A program made the translations under genes and the position numbers. Positions 19,469 through 27,596 of a DNA stretch of 37,202 bases are shown one piece after another. Each line of letters starts with the position of its first letter. Positions within the stretch are counted from its first letter, which is position 1. Where the stretch lies: positions 1 to 37,202 of the forward strand of contig NZ_JAQTZC010000014.1 in the NCBI RefSeq assembly GCF_028687955.1, given 5' to 3'. A model generated the notes under the pieces. That model was not told the origin of the DNA, did no database searches, and saw only the letters and a program-made list of their open reading frames with translations. The DNA comes from Acidocella sp. Its GTDB lineage: Bacteria; Pseudomonadota; Alphaproteobacteria; Acetobacterales; Acetobacteraceae.

Positions 19469-19613
19469 GCGCCTTCCTGGGGGACAAAAAAGCCGCGGCA
19501 TCCGCGCTCGGTGGCGCTCGTCAGAGCTTACGAAACCAAATGGCAGCCCTGGATTGTGAGAGGCTAAGCCATTGATAAAATTTTGATAATTTTAATTTTT
19601 ACCAGGGAAATAC

Positions 19614-19688
19614 TGGTAGCGACGGGCGGATTTGAACCACCGACCAAGGGATTATGATTCCCCTGCTCTACCGCTGAGCTACGCCGCC
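19614..19688 (-). tRNA. tRNA with CAT anticodon (probably elongator tRNA-Met)
   Basis: 75 nt including an encoded CCA. The acceptor stem is GGCGGCG with CGTCGCT, the D arm is GCTCAGCGGTAGAGC, the anticodon arm is GGGGA-ATCATAA-TCCCT with T33 and anticodon CAT, and the T arm has TTCGAAT. Acceptor pair 1-72 is G-U, and pair 1-72 is not the C-A mismatch of an initiator tRNA. G4-C69 and G5-U68 pairs argue for Met over Ile2, though identity needs modelling. Confidence 0.9.
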
Positions 19689-19820
19689 ATGCAGTGCAGC
19701 AGCGGGGTAATGCGGTGGCGTGGAGAAGTCAATGCGGATAAAACAGAGCCGAATTTTGCAGTTGCCCGCTTGCCTCCGTGGAGGGGCGGCGATGCCGGAG
19801 AAATGGTGATGGAGACGCGG

Positions 19821-20405
19821 ATGCGGCTGATTCTGGCGAGCGGCTCGCCGGCCCGGCTGGCGATGTTGCGCCAGGCCGGGCTGGTTTGCCGGGTGGTGCG
19901 GCCTGATGTGGACGAGTCGGCCCTGAAGCGGGGGTTTGCGGGCGAGGTGCCGGCGCTGGCGCTGACCCTGGCCGCCGCCAAGGCCGCGCGGGTGGCGGTG
20001 GATGAACCGGGTGCGCTGGTGATCGGGGCTGACCAGGTGCTGGAGTGCGAGGGAGAGGTTTTCGGCAAGCCCGGCGGCATGGCCCAGGCGGCGGCGCAAC
20101 TGCGGCGCCTGCGCGGACAGGCGCATACGCTGGTGACGGCGGTTTGCGTGTATGAGGGCGGGCGGATGGTATGGTCCGACGTGGCGCAGGCGCGGCTGAG
20201 CATGCGGGCGCTCTCGGATGAATTTATCGCGGCGTATTTGCAGGCTGAGGGCGAGGATGTGCTGGGTTGCGTGGGTGTGTACCGCCTGGAAGGGCTGGGA
20301 GCGCAGTTGTTTTCGGCCATCGAAGGGGATTTTTTCACGATTCTGGGTTTGAATCTGCTGCCTTTGCTCGGGTTTTTGCGCGCGGCGGGAGCGATTCGGA
20401 CGTAG
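19821..20405 (+). CDS. maf: Maf-family nucleoside triphosphate pyrophosphatase
   Basis: 194 aa. The ATG at 19821 follows GGAG by 6 nt and gives the family start MRLILASGSPARLAML. Maf proteins hydrolyse non-canonical or modified NTPs (m7GTP for the YceF branch, dTTP/UTP for the Maf branch). VIGADQVLE, GKPGGMAQA and the C-terminal AIEGDFFTILGLNLLPLL are typical of the alphaproteobacterial YceF-like type. Its 3' end overlaps the 3' end of the converging XRE gene by 71 bp. Confidence 0.93.
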   Translation: MRLILASGSPARLAMLRQAGLVCRVVRPDVDESALKRGFAGEVPALALTLAAAKAARVAVDEPGALVIGADQVLECEGEVFGKPGGMAQAAAQLRRLRGQAHTLVTAVCVYEGGRMVWSDVAQARLSMRALSDEFIAAYLQAEGEDVLGCVGVYRLEGLGAQLFSAIEGDFFTILGLNLLPLLGFLRAAGAIRT

Positions 20406-20763
20406 CTTCCTGGGCGGCGTCCAGGAGTTTGTGCATGGCGGCGACGGTTGGCGGGTCCAGGTCGCGTAAGGCGCGGGCGATGCGGTTGCCGAGCGCGGTT
20501 TGCTCGGGGGTCAGCCCGGCGGTGTGGAGTTTCAGGCGGGGCCGGGAGAGTTTGGCCAGGGCTTTCAGCTCGTCGGCGTCGTCCCAGATGAGGCCGAGGT
20601 AGGAGCAGATCTGGTGGATCAGCCCGGCGCTGGGGGCACCGCGCCGGCCGTGTTCAAGTGCTGAAAGGTAGGCGGGAGAGACTTCCAGGGCGGCGGCCAT
20701 GTCGCGTTGCAGGATGCCGCGTTCGGTGCGCAGGCATCGAAGTTTTTCGCCAAAGGGGGTCAT
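20335..20763 (-). CDS. XRE-family helix-turn-helix regulator
   Basis: 142 aa. The N-terminal XRE HTH spans residues ~5-62 (GEKLRCLRTERGILQRDMAA, VSPAYLSALEHGRRG). The C-terminal half has no recognised domain and ends in a charged tail. ATG 20763 overlaps the end of the smr gene by 4 bp, so it is translationally coupled to it. The last 71 bp are antisense to the end of maf. Confidence 0.85.
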   Translation of the reverse strand: MTPFGEKLRCLRTERGILQRDMAAALEVSPAYLSALEHGRRGAPSAGLIHQICSYLGLIWDDADELKALAKLSRPRLKLHTAGLTPEQTALGNRIARALRDLDPPTVAAMHKLLDAAQEATSESLPPRAKTRAKAADSNPES

Positions 20764-21269
20764 GCGCGCAGGCGGCGGAGCAGGATGCGCACCGAGCCGG
20801 TGTTGGCGGCGTGCGGGTGGGCGATGGCCAGGATGAGCGGGCGCAGCGAGGGGGCGTTGAGCCAGTACGGCAGCTCGCGCGAGAGGATCTCGCCTTTGCC
20901 GGTGATGATTTCGATGCAGCGGAGCTGGCTGGAATAGGAGTGCTCGATGAAATGAATGACCGCGTGATGCGCGCGCGCGGCGGTGTGGCCGTGCAGGTCT
21001 AGCCGCTGGACGGCGCGGATTTTGCCGGTGGCGAATTTTTTCCAGGTGGATTTGTCGAGTCCGGTGGGGGTGGTGTCCAGGCTGATATAGGGGGCGTGGC
21101 CGGCTGGGGCGCGCGGCTTGAGCGGCGGGTCAAGCGCGGGGGCGGTTTGGGCTGAGGGTTCGGGCTCCACGGGCAGGCGGGTTTTTCCGGGCATTAGGCG
21201 CGAGAGCGTCTGGCTGTAGGCCGCCCAGAGCTTCAGGTCAGCCGTGGAGAGCGCTTTAGCCCTGGCCAT
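20760..21269 (-). CDS. Smr (small MutS-related) domain protein
   Basis: 169 aa. A variable, proline-rich N-terminal half (residues 1-85) is followed by the Smr domain with RLDLHGHTAARAHHAV and IITGKGEILSRELPYWL. The DLHGH and TGKG motifs are those of standalone Smr nickase/endonucleases such as YdaL/SmrB. In E. coli SmrB cuts mRNA at collided ribosomes; the alphaproteobacterial form is less studied. It sits between a small ORF and the XRE gene in a leftward operon. Confidence 0.9.
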   Translation of the reverse strand: MARAKALSTADLKLWAAYSQTLSRLMPGKTRLPVEPEPSAQTAPALDPPLKPRAPAGHAPYISLDTTPTGLDKSTWKKFATGKIRAVQRLDLHGHTAARAHHAVIHFIEHSYSSQLRCIEIITGKGEILSRELPYWLNAPSLRPLILAIAHPHAANTGSVRILLRRLRA

Positions 21270-21462
21270 TGAGGATCAAGATATGCAGGCGGCGCGGGCC
21301 GTGGGCGCCGAGTTCCAGGGTTTGCTCGGCGCGCAGGAGGTCTATCGCGGCCTGGCGCTTTTTGGCGAAATGGGGCTTCGCGCGGGCCAGCCCGCGCTGC
21401 AGCCCGGCATTGCCGATTGCGCTTGTGGTGTTCTCCTTAAAGGCCGCGAGGCTTTGCAACAT
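21256..21462 (-). CDS. Small uncharacterised protein upstream of smr
   Basis: 68 aa from ATG 21462, chosen over ATG 21468 because GGAG sits 7 nt upstream of the former. The sequence (LQSLAAFKENTTSAIGNAGL...AAIDLLRAEQTLEL...RRLHILILNGQG) has no domain I recognise. Support for a real gene: a good ribosome site, 56 of 68 codons ending in G or C as in its neighbours, and a 14-bp overlap into smr that would couple translation. It fills the only gap in this operon. Confidence 0.5.
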   Translation of the reverse strand: MLQSLAAFKENTTSAIGNAGLQRGLARAKPHFAKKRQAAIDLLRAEQTLELGAHGPRRLHILILNGQG

Positions 21463-21492
21463 CTGCATTCTCCATCGGGTGCCGATATTGAG

Positions 21493-22299
21493 TCAGATTG
21501 CCTCGTGGGTCCAGATGGTGAAACTTTCCAGCGTGTTGGGGCCGAAGGTAGTGGAGATGGCGACATCGGTGGCGTCCCGCCCGTGGGCGATGAGCACGCG
21601 GCCCTGGCGGGGTTTGTTGTTGCGTGGGTCGAACATGTGCCAGGCACCGCCCAGATAGGCTTCGAACCAGCCGGCGAAATCGCCCGCGGAATAGGGCGGG
21701 GGCTCGCCGATGTCGCTTAGGTAGCCGGTGCAGTAGCGCGCGGGAATGTTGAGGCAGCGGCAGAAGGTGAGGGCCAGATGCGCGTAGTCGCGGCAGACGC
21801 CGGTGCCTTCGTTATAAGCTTGCAGGGCGGTGCGGGTGGCGCGGGCCTTCATGTAGTCGAACTTGATATGGTGATGCACGAAGTCGCACACCGCCTGTAC
21901 GCGCGCCCAGCCGGGCGGGGTGGCGCCGAAGAGCTTCCAGGCGGTTTCGCTCAGCTCGTCGGTCTCGCAATAGCGGCTGCCGAGCAGAAACAGGAGGGTC
22001 TCGTCCGGCAAATCCTGCACCGCGTGTTGCGCGGCTAGTGGGAAAACGGGATCTGGCAGGCCGGAATCGGCCACCGTGCCGGCACTGGCGATGCGCACGC
22101 GCCCGGCGGGGGCGGTCAGCCGGGTGCACCAGTTGCCGAAGCTGTCCCGGTAGGAGGTGCGGGGCACGCTGGGGGTGATGGTCATGACGTCAGGGACCAG
22201 AATGTCCGGCGCGCGGGTGTAGTGGACGCCCAGGAGCAGGACCATCGGAGTCGGTTGCGGGAATTGATAGATGAGTTCGTAGCCGACGGCGATTTTCAA
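21493..22299 (-). CDS. Transglutaminase-like cysteine protease-fold protein
   Basis: 268 aa. Catalytic triad positions are visible: Cys169 (GTGVCRDYAHLA), His221 and Asp224 (AWHMFDPR). The N-terminal half is the beta-rich domain that goes with bacterial transglutaminase-like proteins (YELIYQFPQPTPMVLLLGVH). There is no signal peptide. Such proteins are often encoded with alpha-E/circularly permuted ATP-grasp proteins, but none is here. The start codon lies after a weak ribosome site. The substrate is unknown. Confidence 0.88.
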   Translation of the reverse strand: MKIAVGYELIYQFPQPTPMVLLLGVHYTRAPDILVPDVMTITPSVPRTSYRDSFGNWCTRLTAPAGRVRIASAGTVADSGLPDPVFPLAAQHAVQDLPDETLLFLLGSRYCETDELSETAWKLFGATPPGWARVQAVCDFVHHHIKFDYMKARATRTALQAYNEGTGVCRDYAHLALTFCRCLNIPARYCTGYLSDIGEPPPYSAGDFAGWFEAYLGGAWHMFDPRNNKPRQGRVLIAHGRDATDVAISTTFGPNTLESFTIWTHEAI

Positions 22300-22369
22300 A
22301 TGCTTTGCCCCTTACGGCCGCGGCGGCCGCTGAACTGCTTTACAGCAAAGCGGCGGGGGGGATACGGCT

Positions 22370-22570
22370 CTATGGGGGCTGGCGCTTGAAAAAAGCCTCG
22401 GCGGCGTTGCGGTGGGCCTGTTTGGCGGCAATGGCCATTTTGACGCGGGCGATCTCGGCGTGCAGATCACCGATATAGGCTTCCAGCTCATCCACCCCGA
22501 GCTTATCCAGCACCGGGGGAACCAGAATTTTTTTTGACGGGCGAGGGAGGTCTTCTTCAGGATTTGTCAT
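22370..22570 (-). CDS. DUF1192 family small protein
   Basis: 66 aa from ATG 22570 (a 78-aa form from ATG 22606 is possible; no ribosome site decides). LGVDELEAYIGDLHAEIARVKMAIAAKQAHRNAAEAFFKR is the alphaproteobacterial DUF1192 pattern, a short helical coiled-coil-like protein. The function is unknown. It is divergent from the trcR-like gene across a 126-bp region. Confidence 0.8.
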   Translation of the reverse strand: MTNPEEDLPRPSKKILVPPVLDKLGVDELEAYIGDLHAEIARVKMAIAAKQAHRNAAEAFFKRQPP

Positions 22571-22696
22571 AAAACGATCTTGACCGATGGGTAGCGTGGG
22601 TTCCATACCCCGCGCAAGGTTAACTTGCGAACAGCAAGAGAACAGTTGTGTCCGTTCCAGGCCTGCCGGCCTGCGGCGTTAAAAGGTATTTGAATC

Positions 22697-23266
22697 ATGT
22701 CCCTACCCCTGATGCCCAAAGCTACCGCAGTTTGGTTGATTGACAAGACGGCGCTGACCTTCGAGCAGATTGCCGATTTTTGCGGCATGCACCCGCTGGA
22801 GATTCAGGCGATTGCCGACGGCGAGGTGGCGCAAGGAATCAATGCCTACGATCCGGTGGCCAACAAGCAGGTGACGGCCGAGGATATCGCGCGGTGCGAG
22901 AAAAACCCGGCGCTGCGGCTCAAATTGCTGGCGGCGGCGGACCCGCATCCCAAAAAGGGCAAGGGCGGGCGCTATACCCCCGTGGCCAAGCGTAACGACC
23001 GCCCGGATGCGATTGCATACCTGCTGCGCAACTACCCGCATCTGACTGATGCGCAGATTATCAAGCTGTTGGGCACGACTAAGGATACCATCCACAAGAT
23101 CCGGGAGCGCTCGCATTGGAACAGCAGCAATATCAAGCCGCGCGACCCGGTGATTTTGGGGCTGTGCAAGCAGTCTGACCTGAATGATGCCGTGGCGGCA
23201 GCCAATGAGCGCCTGACCCGTGAAGGCCAAACCCCGCCGGCGCCGCCTTCAACCGAAGCGGCTTGA
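22697..23266 (+). CDS. trcR: DUF1013 / TrcR-type cell-cycle transcriptional regulator
   Basis: 189 aa. The whole sequence fits the DUF1013 family, conserved through alphaproteobacteria and named TrcR in databases as a cell-cycle transcriptional regulator. PKATAVWLIDKTALTFEQIA and FCGMHPLEIQAIADGEVA form a first HTH-like region, and LTDAQIIKLLGTTKDTIHKI a second, near residues 114-135. The C-terminal ~25 residues are Ala/Pro-rich. It is monocistronic with its own terminator at 23279-23312. Confidence 0.85.
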   Translation: MSLPLMPKATAVWLIDKTALTFEQIADFCGMHPLEIQAIADGEVAQGINAYDPVANKQVTAEDIARCEKNPALRLKLLAAADPHPKKGKGGRYTPVAKRNDRPDAIAYLLRNYPHLTDAQIIKLLGTTKDTIHKIRERSHWNSSNIKPRDPVILGLCKQSDLNDAVAAANERLTREGQTPPAPPSTEAA

Positions 23267-23278
23267 AGCAGGGTTGGT

Positions 23279-23312
23279 AAACATAAGGCGGCACAATGGC
23301 CGCCTTATGTTT
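23279..23312 (+). terminator. Terminator hairpin after trcR
   Basis: A 14-bp perfect stem AAACATAAGGCGGC with its complement surrounds the loop ACAATG. The T-rich run near 23320-23340 follows after a gap. It may also serve the converging DUF465 gene ending at 23337. Confidence 0.75.
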
Positions 23313-23336
23313 ATGCGATTTTGGGGTTTTTGGGGG

Positions 23337-23504
23337 TTATTGCGTTTTCAGGCGCTCAATTTGTTCCTTTAGCCGCAATTTCTCGACTTTCATGCGGGAC
23401 AGAATCGAATTGTCCGGGCTTGGGCGGCTGTCTTCCGCGGCAATCTTGTTTTCCAGACTGGCGTGCCGCCCCTTCAAGGCGTCGAGATGCGATTGCAGGT
23501 TCAT
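23337..23504 (-). CDS. DUF465 (YdcH-like) small coiled-coil protein
   Basis: 55 aa from ATG 23504; GGAGG 5 nt upstream fixes the start. NLQSHLDALKGRHASLENKIAAE and RMKVEKLRLKEQIERLK match the DUF465 helical-hairpin pattern. The role is unknown. A second family member is encoded divergently 158 bp away. Confidence 0.8.
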   Translation of the reverse strand: MNLQSHLDALKGRHASLENKIAAEDSRPSPDNSILSRMKVEKLRLKEQIERLKTQ

Positions 23505-23662
23505 AATGCCTCCAAAATAGGTTGCCATAGCATAGCCGGAGCTGCCCATCCGGGTGAACGCCGGGAGTATCAGGCTAATCCTGTTGCCACGGGATTGTCA
23601 TCTAAAATCTTGGCTAAATTTTCCGGTTTCCGGTTTGCGAAAATCCCTCTATTGCTCGCGCC

Positions 23663-23866
23663 ATGTTGACAGACAAAGACAATCTGCTCCGCCGGTTGCA
23701 TGCCCTGCGCAGTGAGCACCGGGATTTGGATACCGTGATCGCCCGTGTCACCGAGCAGGGGCCGCTCGACCAGTTGCAGGTGCAGCGGCTGAAGAAGCGC
23801 AAGCTGGGGTTGAAGGATGAGATTGCGCGGCTGGAGAGCCGGTTGATCCCGGACCGCACGGCATGA
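23663..23866 (+). CDS. DUF465 (YdcH-like) small coiled-coil protein
   Basis: 67 aa. [22 protein letters not shown] and [22 protein letters not shown] are the typical DUF465 two-helix pattern. The ribosome site is weak. Its stop overlaps the purE start by ATGA, so it is the first gene of a purEK operon. It is divergent from another DUF465 gene. Confidence 0.85.
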   Translation: MLTDKDNLLRRLHALRSEHRDLDTVIARVTEQGPLDQLQVQRLKKRKLGLKDEIARLESRLIPDRTA

Positions 23867-24348
23867 GCCAGGCTTTGGTGGGGATTATCATGGGCAGCAA
23901 GTCCGACTGGCCCGTGATGCAGCATGCGGCGGAGATGCTGGAGCGGCTGGGGGTGGCTTATGAAGCCAGGGTGGTCTCGGCGCACCGCACGCCCAAGCGG
24001 CTGTATGATTATGCCACCAGCGCGCAGGCGCGGGGGCTGAAGGTGATTATCGCGGGGGCCGGTGGGGCGGCGCATCTGCCGGGCATGGCGGCTTCGATGA
24101 CCATTTTGCCAGTGCTGGGGGTGCCGGTGGCGGCCACGGCGTTGCAGGGGCAGGATGCGCTGCTGAGCATCGTGCAGATGCCGGGGGGGATTCCGGTGGG
24201 GACGCTGGCGATCGGCAAGCCGGGGGCGATTAACGCGGGGTTGCTGGCGGCGTCGATATTGGCGCTCTCCGACCCTGAGTTACGCGCGCGGGTGGCGGCG
24301 CTGCGGGCGGAGCAGACGGCTGGCGTGCCGGAGTTCCCGTTCGAATGA
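23863..24348 (+). CDS. purE: N5-carboxyaminoimidazole ribonucleotide mutase
   Basis: 161 aa, class I PurE. It moves the carboxyl group of N5-CAIR to C4 in purine synthesis. [13 protein letters not shown] at the N-terminus, [13 protein letters not shown], and the glycine-rich [17 protein letters not shown] are family signatures. It overlaps both neighbours by ATGA, which gives tight coupling with purK. Confidence 0.97.
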   Translation: MSQALVGIIMGSKSDWPVMQHAAEMLERLGVAYEARVVSAHRTPKRLYDYATSAQARGLKVIIAGAGGAAHLPGMAASMTILPVLGVPVAATALQGQDALLSIVQMPGGIPVGTLAIGKPGAINAGLLAASILALSDPELRARVAALRAEQTAGVPEFPFE

Positions 24349-25463
24349 GGCTGGCTCCGGGGGCGGTGATCGGGATTATTGGCGGCGGGCAGCTTGGGCG
24401 GATGTCCGCCATGGCGGCGGCGCGGCTGGGGTATCTGACGCATATATTCTCGCCCGAGGTGTTTGGGCCGGCGGCGCAGGTGGCGGCTTATAACACCGTG
24501 GCGGATTATACCGACCAGGCGGCGTTGCGGCGGTTCGCCGAGGCTGTGGATGTGGTGACGTTTGAGTTCGAGAACATTCCGGCGGAGAGTTTGACGCTGC
24601 TGGCGAGCCTGCGGCCGGTGCGGCCGGGCCCGGGGGTTTTGGCGGTGAGCCAGGACCGGCTGCTGGAGAAGCAGTTTTTGAACGATGCTGGGATTGCGAC
24701 GGCGCCCTGGGTGGCGGTGCATGACGAGGCGGCGCTGGTGGCGGCGGTGGCCGGGCTGGGGCTGCCCGCGGTGCTGAAGACGACGCGGCTGGGCTATGAC
24801 GGCAAGGGGCAGGCGATGTTGCGCGCGCCCGGGGATTTGGCGGGGGCGTTTGCCGGGCTGGCGCCAAAACCACTGGTGCTGGAGGGATTTGTGGATTTCG
24901 CCGCGGAAATTTCCGTGATGGTGGCGCGCGGGGTTGATGGCGCGATCGTGGCGTTTGACGCGGTGGAGAATAAGCACAAGCAGCATATTCTGGACCTGAC
25001 CTACGCCCCGGCGCCGCTGCCGCTGGACCTGCTGGAAGAAGCGGGGGCGATTGCGCGCACGGTGGCGGAGCGGCTGGACCTGGTCGGACTGCTGGGCGTG
25101 GAGATGTTCGTGACCTCAACCGGCGGGCTGCTGGTGAATGAGATCGCGCCGCGGCCGCATAATTCCGGGCATTGGACGATTGATGCCTGCGGGTGCAGCC
25201 AGTTTGAGATGCATATTCGCGCGGTGGCGGGGCTGCCGCTGCCGCCGGCGGTGCGCCATTCCGATGCGGTGATGAAGAATCTGGTGGGGCCGGAGGATAT
25301 GGCGCTGTGGCCGGAGATTATGGCGGCACCGGGGTTGATTGCGCACCATTACGGCAAGACCGAAGCGCGACCGGGCCGGAAAATGGGGCATTTTACCAGG
25401 TTGTTTCCCAAGGGCGGGTTGCCGGGCGCCTTTGGGATCGAGGATGCGATCAGGTTGGGGTGA
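24345..25463 (+). CDS. purK: N5-carboxyaminoimidazole ribonucleotide synthase
   Basis: 372 aa ATP-grasp ligase that makes N5-CAIR from AIR, ATP and bicarbonate for PurE. The N-terminal [19 protein letters not shown]-grasp [12 protein letters not shown] and the metal/ATP site [18 protein letters not shown] are clear. Its last 14 bp overlap the end of the converging glycosyltransferase gene. Confidence 0.97.
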   Translation: MRLAPGAVIGIIGGGQLGRMSAMAAARLGYLTHIFSPEVFGPAAQVAAYNTVADYTDQAALRRFAEAVDVVTFEFENIPAESLTLLASLRPVRPGPGVLAVSQDRLLEKQFLNDAGIATAPWVAVHDEAALVAAVAGLGLPAVLKTTRLGYDGKGQAMLRAPGDLAGAFAGLAPKPLVLEGFVDFAAEISVMVARGVDGAIVAFDAVENKHKQHILDLTYAPAPLPLDLLEEAGAIARTVAERLDLVGLLGVEMFVTSTGGLLVNEIAPRPHNSGHWTIDACGCSQFEMHIRAVAGLPLPPAVRHSDAVMKNLVGPEDMALWPEIMAAPGLIAHHYGKTEARPGRKMGHFTRLFPKGGLPGAFGIEDAIRLG

Positions 25464-26514
25464 GGGTGCCTGGGCGGGTTTGTGCAAACGCCCGCGCGGG
25501 GACCAGATTATCCATGAAGCGTTGCGTGCAGGCGGCCCATGAGTAGGTCTGGGCGTGCGGGCGGCAGGCGGCGCGGTCGATGGTCAATGCATCCAGGGCG
25601 GCTTTTTGTAAATCCTCGTTCAGCGCGCCGACGGGGGTTGCGGTTTCGCCCAGAATGTCCATGGGGCCGGTGACCGGGTAGGCGGCGACGGGCAGGCCGC
25701 AGGCGAGGGCTTCGAGAATCACCAGGCCGAAGGTGTCGGTTTTGGAGGGAAAGACGAAGACATCCGCCCCGGCATAAGCGGCGGCGAGGCCTGCGCCATG
25801 GCGCGCGCCGGCGAAATGCGCGTTGGGATAATCACGCTCCAGGGCTTTGCGTTGCGGACCGTCACCGACGATGAGTTTGGTGCCGGGAAGCTCAAGGTCC
25901 AGAAAGGCGCGGAGGTTCTTTTCCACCGCCACGCGGCCAACGTAGGCGAAGACGGGGCGCGGGAGATTCCAGTTTTCTTTTGGTTCGGGGTGGAATGCTT
26001 CAAGGTCAACGCCGCGTGACCAAAGGCGGACATCGCGAAAGCCGCGGGCGGTGAGTTCGTTGCGCAGCGATTGCGTGGCGACCATGACGCCGGAGCTTGC
26101 GCCATGGAACCAGCGCAGCCAGGCATAGGTGAGGCGCAGCGGCATTTTGATGCGTGCATGTAGGTATTCGGCAAAGCGCGTATGAAAGGCGGTGGTGAAG
26201 GCGATTTTGCGGCGCCGTGCATAAGCGCGGGCGGCTATGCCGAGCGGGCCCTCGGTGGCGATGTGCAGCGCGTCGGGGGCGAAATCGTCGATCAGCTTCT
26301 CCAGCCGGCGGCGTGGAAAAACAGCGAGGCGGATTTCCGGGTAGGATGGCATCGGCACGGAGAAGAACTGATCCGGCCCGATGATTTCGACGATATTGCC
26401 CAAGACGCGCATTTCCTGCGCGATCATGCGCAGAGTGCGGACCACGCCGTTAACCTGCGGCTCCCATGCGTCGGATACGATGAGGATGCGGCGCAGACCA
26501 GGAAACGCGAGCAG
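25450..26514 (-). CDS. GT4-family glycosyltransferase
   Basis: About 355 aa. It is a retaining GT-B glycosyltransferase: N-terminal RRILIVSDAWEPQVNGVVRTL, hinge YVGRVAVEKNL, nucleotide-sugar site VFVFPSKTDTFGLVILEALACGLPVAA. The usual EX7E motif starts with Asp (TDTFG). The start is unusual: no ATG, GTG or TTG lies close to the expected N-terminus. CTG 26514 is 9 nt after GGAG and gives the normal length; the next ATG (26634) would overlap the upstream gene by more than 110 bp. The acceptor could be a lipid, as in MgtA-like enzymes, given the neighbours, but this is inference. Confidence 0.82.
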   Translation of the reverse strand: MLAFPGLRRILIVSDAWEPQVNGVVRTLRMIAQEMRVLGNIVEIIGPDQFFSVPMPSYPEIRLAVFPRRRLEKLIDDFAPDALHIATEGPLGIAARAYARRRKIAFTTAFHTRFAEYLHARIKMPLRLTYAWLRWFHGASSGVMVATQSLRNELTARGFRDVRLWSRGVDLEAFHPEPKENWNLPRPVFAYVGRVAVEKNLRAFLDLELPGTKLIVGDGPQRKALERDYPNAHFAGARHGAGLAAAYAGADVFVFPSKTDTFGLVILEALACGLPVAAYPVTGPMDILGETATPVGALNEDLQKAALDALTIDRAACRPHAQTYSWAACTQRFMDNLVPARAFAQTRPGTLTPT

Positions 26515-26518
26515 CGGC

Positions 26519-27427
26519 TTAGGCTCCGGCAGACAGGGCGCGCGTGGATTCGGGCTTGCGCGGCAGGGAGGCGATTTCCGCCGCGAAATTTTCCAGGACA
26601 GCGGATTTTGAGGCGCTGGCCTTGGCGTTGGCATTACTGAGCAGCGAGAGTTTGTTGCGGGCCACCCAGTCCACGAGTTCGAGCTTGCCGTCACGGTGTT
26701 CCACCAAAGCGGTGCAGCTTTCCACCCAGTCGCCGTCGTTGAGGTACATGATGCCGTTCACTAAGCGCATTTCAGCGTGGTGGATGTGGCCGCAGACCAC
26801 GCCATCAAACCCGCGGACGCGGGCGTCATCGGCGAGCGCGCCCTCGAAACGATCGATGGCTTTGACAGCTTCCTTCACCTGCAATTTGAGCCAGGCGGAA
26901 AGCGACCAGTAGGGATAGCCGAGTTTGACGCGGATGTTGTTGAAGTAGCGATTGACCCCAAGGGCCACGGTGTAGGCCCAGTCCCCCAGCAGAGCGAGGA
27001 TTTTGGCGTGGCGGACCACGGAGTCGAAGGCATCGCCATGGGTGATGAGGAGGCGTTTGCCGTCAGCGGTGGTGTGCTCGGCTTCCATCTGCATTTTTAC
27101 GCCGCAGACCTCGACGCCGAGGGGAATGTATTTACGCATCATCTCGTCATGATTGCCGGGGATGTAGACGACATTTGTACCGCTGCGGGCCGCGCGCAGG
27201 ATGAGGCGCAGGACTTCGTCGTGGTGGTGGTCCCAGAACCAGGAGCGGCGCAGGCGCCAGCCGTCGATGATGTCACCGACGAGAAAAAGATTTTCGCATG
27301 TTACTGATTTAAGGAAATCAGCGAGGAATTCGGCGCGGCAGCCGCGCGTGCCGAGGTGCGTATCAGAAATGAAAACACTGCGATACGAGGTCATATTCAT
27401 ATGGCGGGCGGGCGCTGTTGCGTTCAT
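26519..27427 (-). CDS. LpxH-like metallophosphoesterase (UDP-2,3-diacylglucosamine diphosphatase family)
   Basis: 302 aa. All calcineurin-like metal-binding blocks are present: SDTHLG (near 21), GDIIDGW (near 50), GNHDE (near 95), THGD (near 130) and GHIHHAE (near 213). The family includes LpxH/LpxI-type lipid A enzymes and related phosphoesterases. Start at ATG 27427; in-frame ATGs at 27400 and 27394 are possible. It runs into the glycosyltransferase gene with about 4 nt between stop and the CTG start, so the two form a unit, probably in envelope lipid or glycan synthesis. Confidence 0.85.
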   Translation of the reverse strand: MNATAPARHMNMTSYRSVFISDTHLGTRGCRAEFLADFLKSVTCENLFLVGDIIDGWRLRRSWFWDHHHDEVLRLILRAARSGTNVVYIPGNHDEMMRKYIPLGVEVCGVKMQMEAEHTTADGKRLLITHGDAFDSVVRHAKILALLGDWAYTVALGVNRYFNNIRVKLGYPYWSLSAWLKLQVKEAVKAIDRFEGALADDARVRGFDGVVCGHIHHAEMRLVNGIMYLNDGDWVESCTALVEHRDGKLELVDWVARNKLSLLSNANAKASASKSAVLENFAAEIASLPRKPESTRALSAGA

Positions 27428-27596
27428 GACTCAGGCAATAGGCCGGGAGCGCGCGCCGGTGACAGTGAAGTTTCCATGACTCAAGTCTGGAAGTTTTTGA
27501 AAAGAATGTATCATGATTATGTCATGGTGCGGTCATTCCAGTGACACATGAGCACGGCAGAAGGCGAGTTTACTCTGGTCTGCCGGGAATTTTGTG

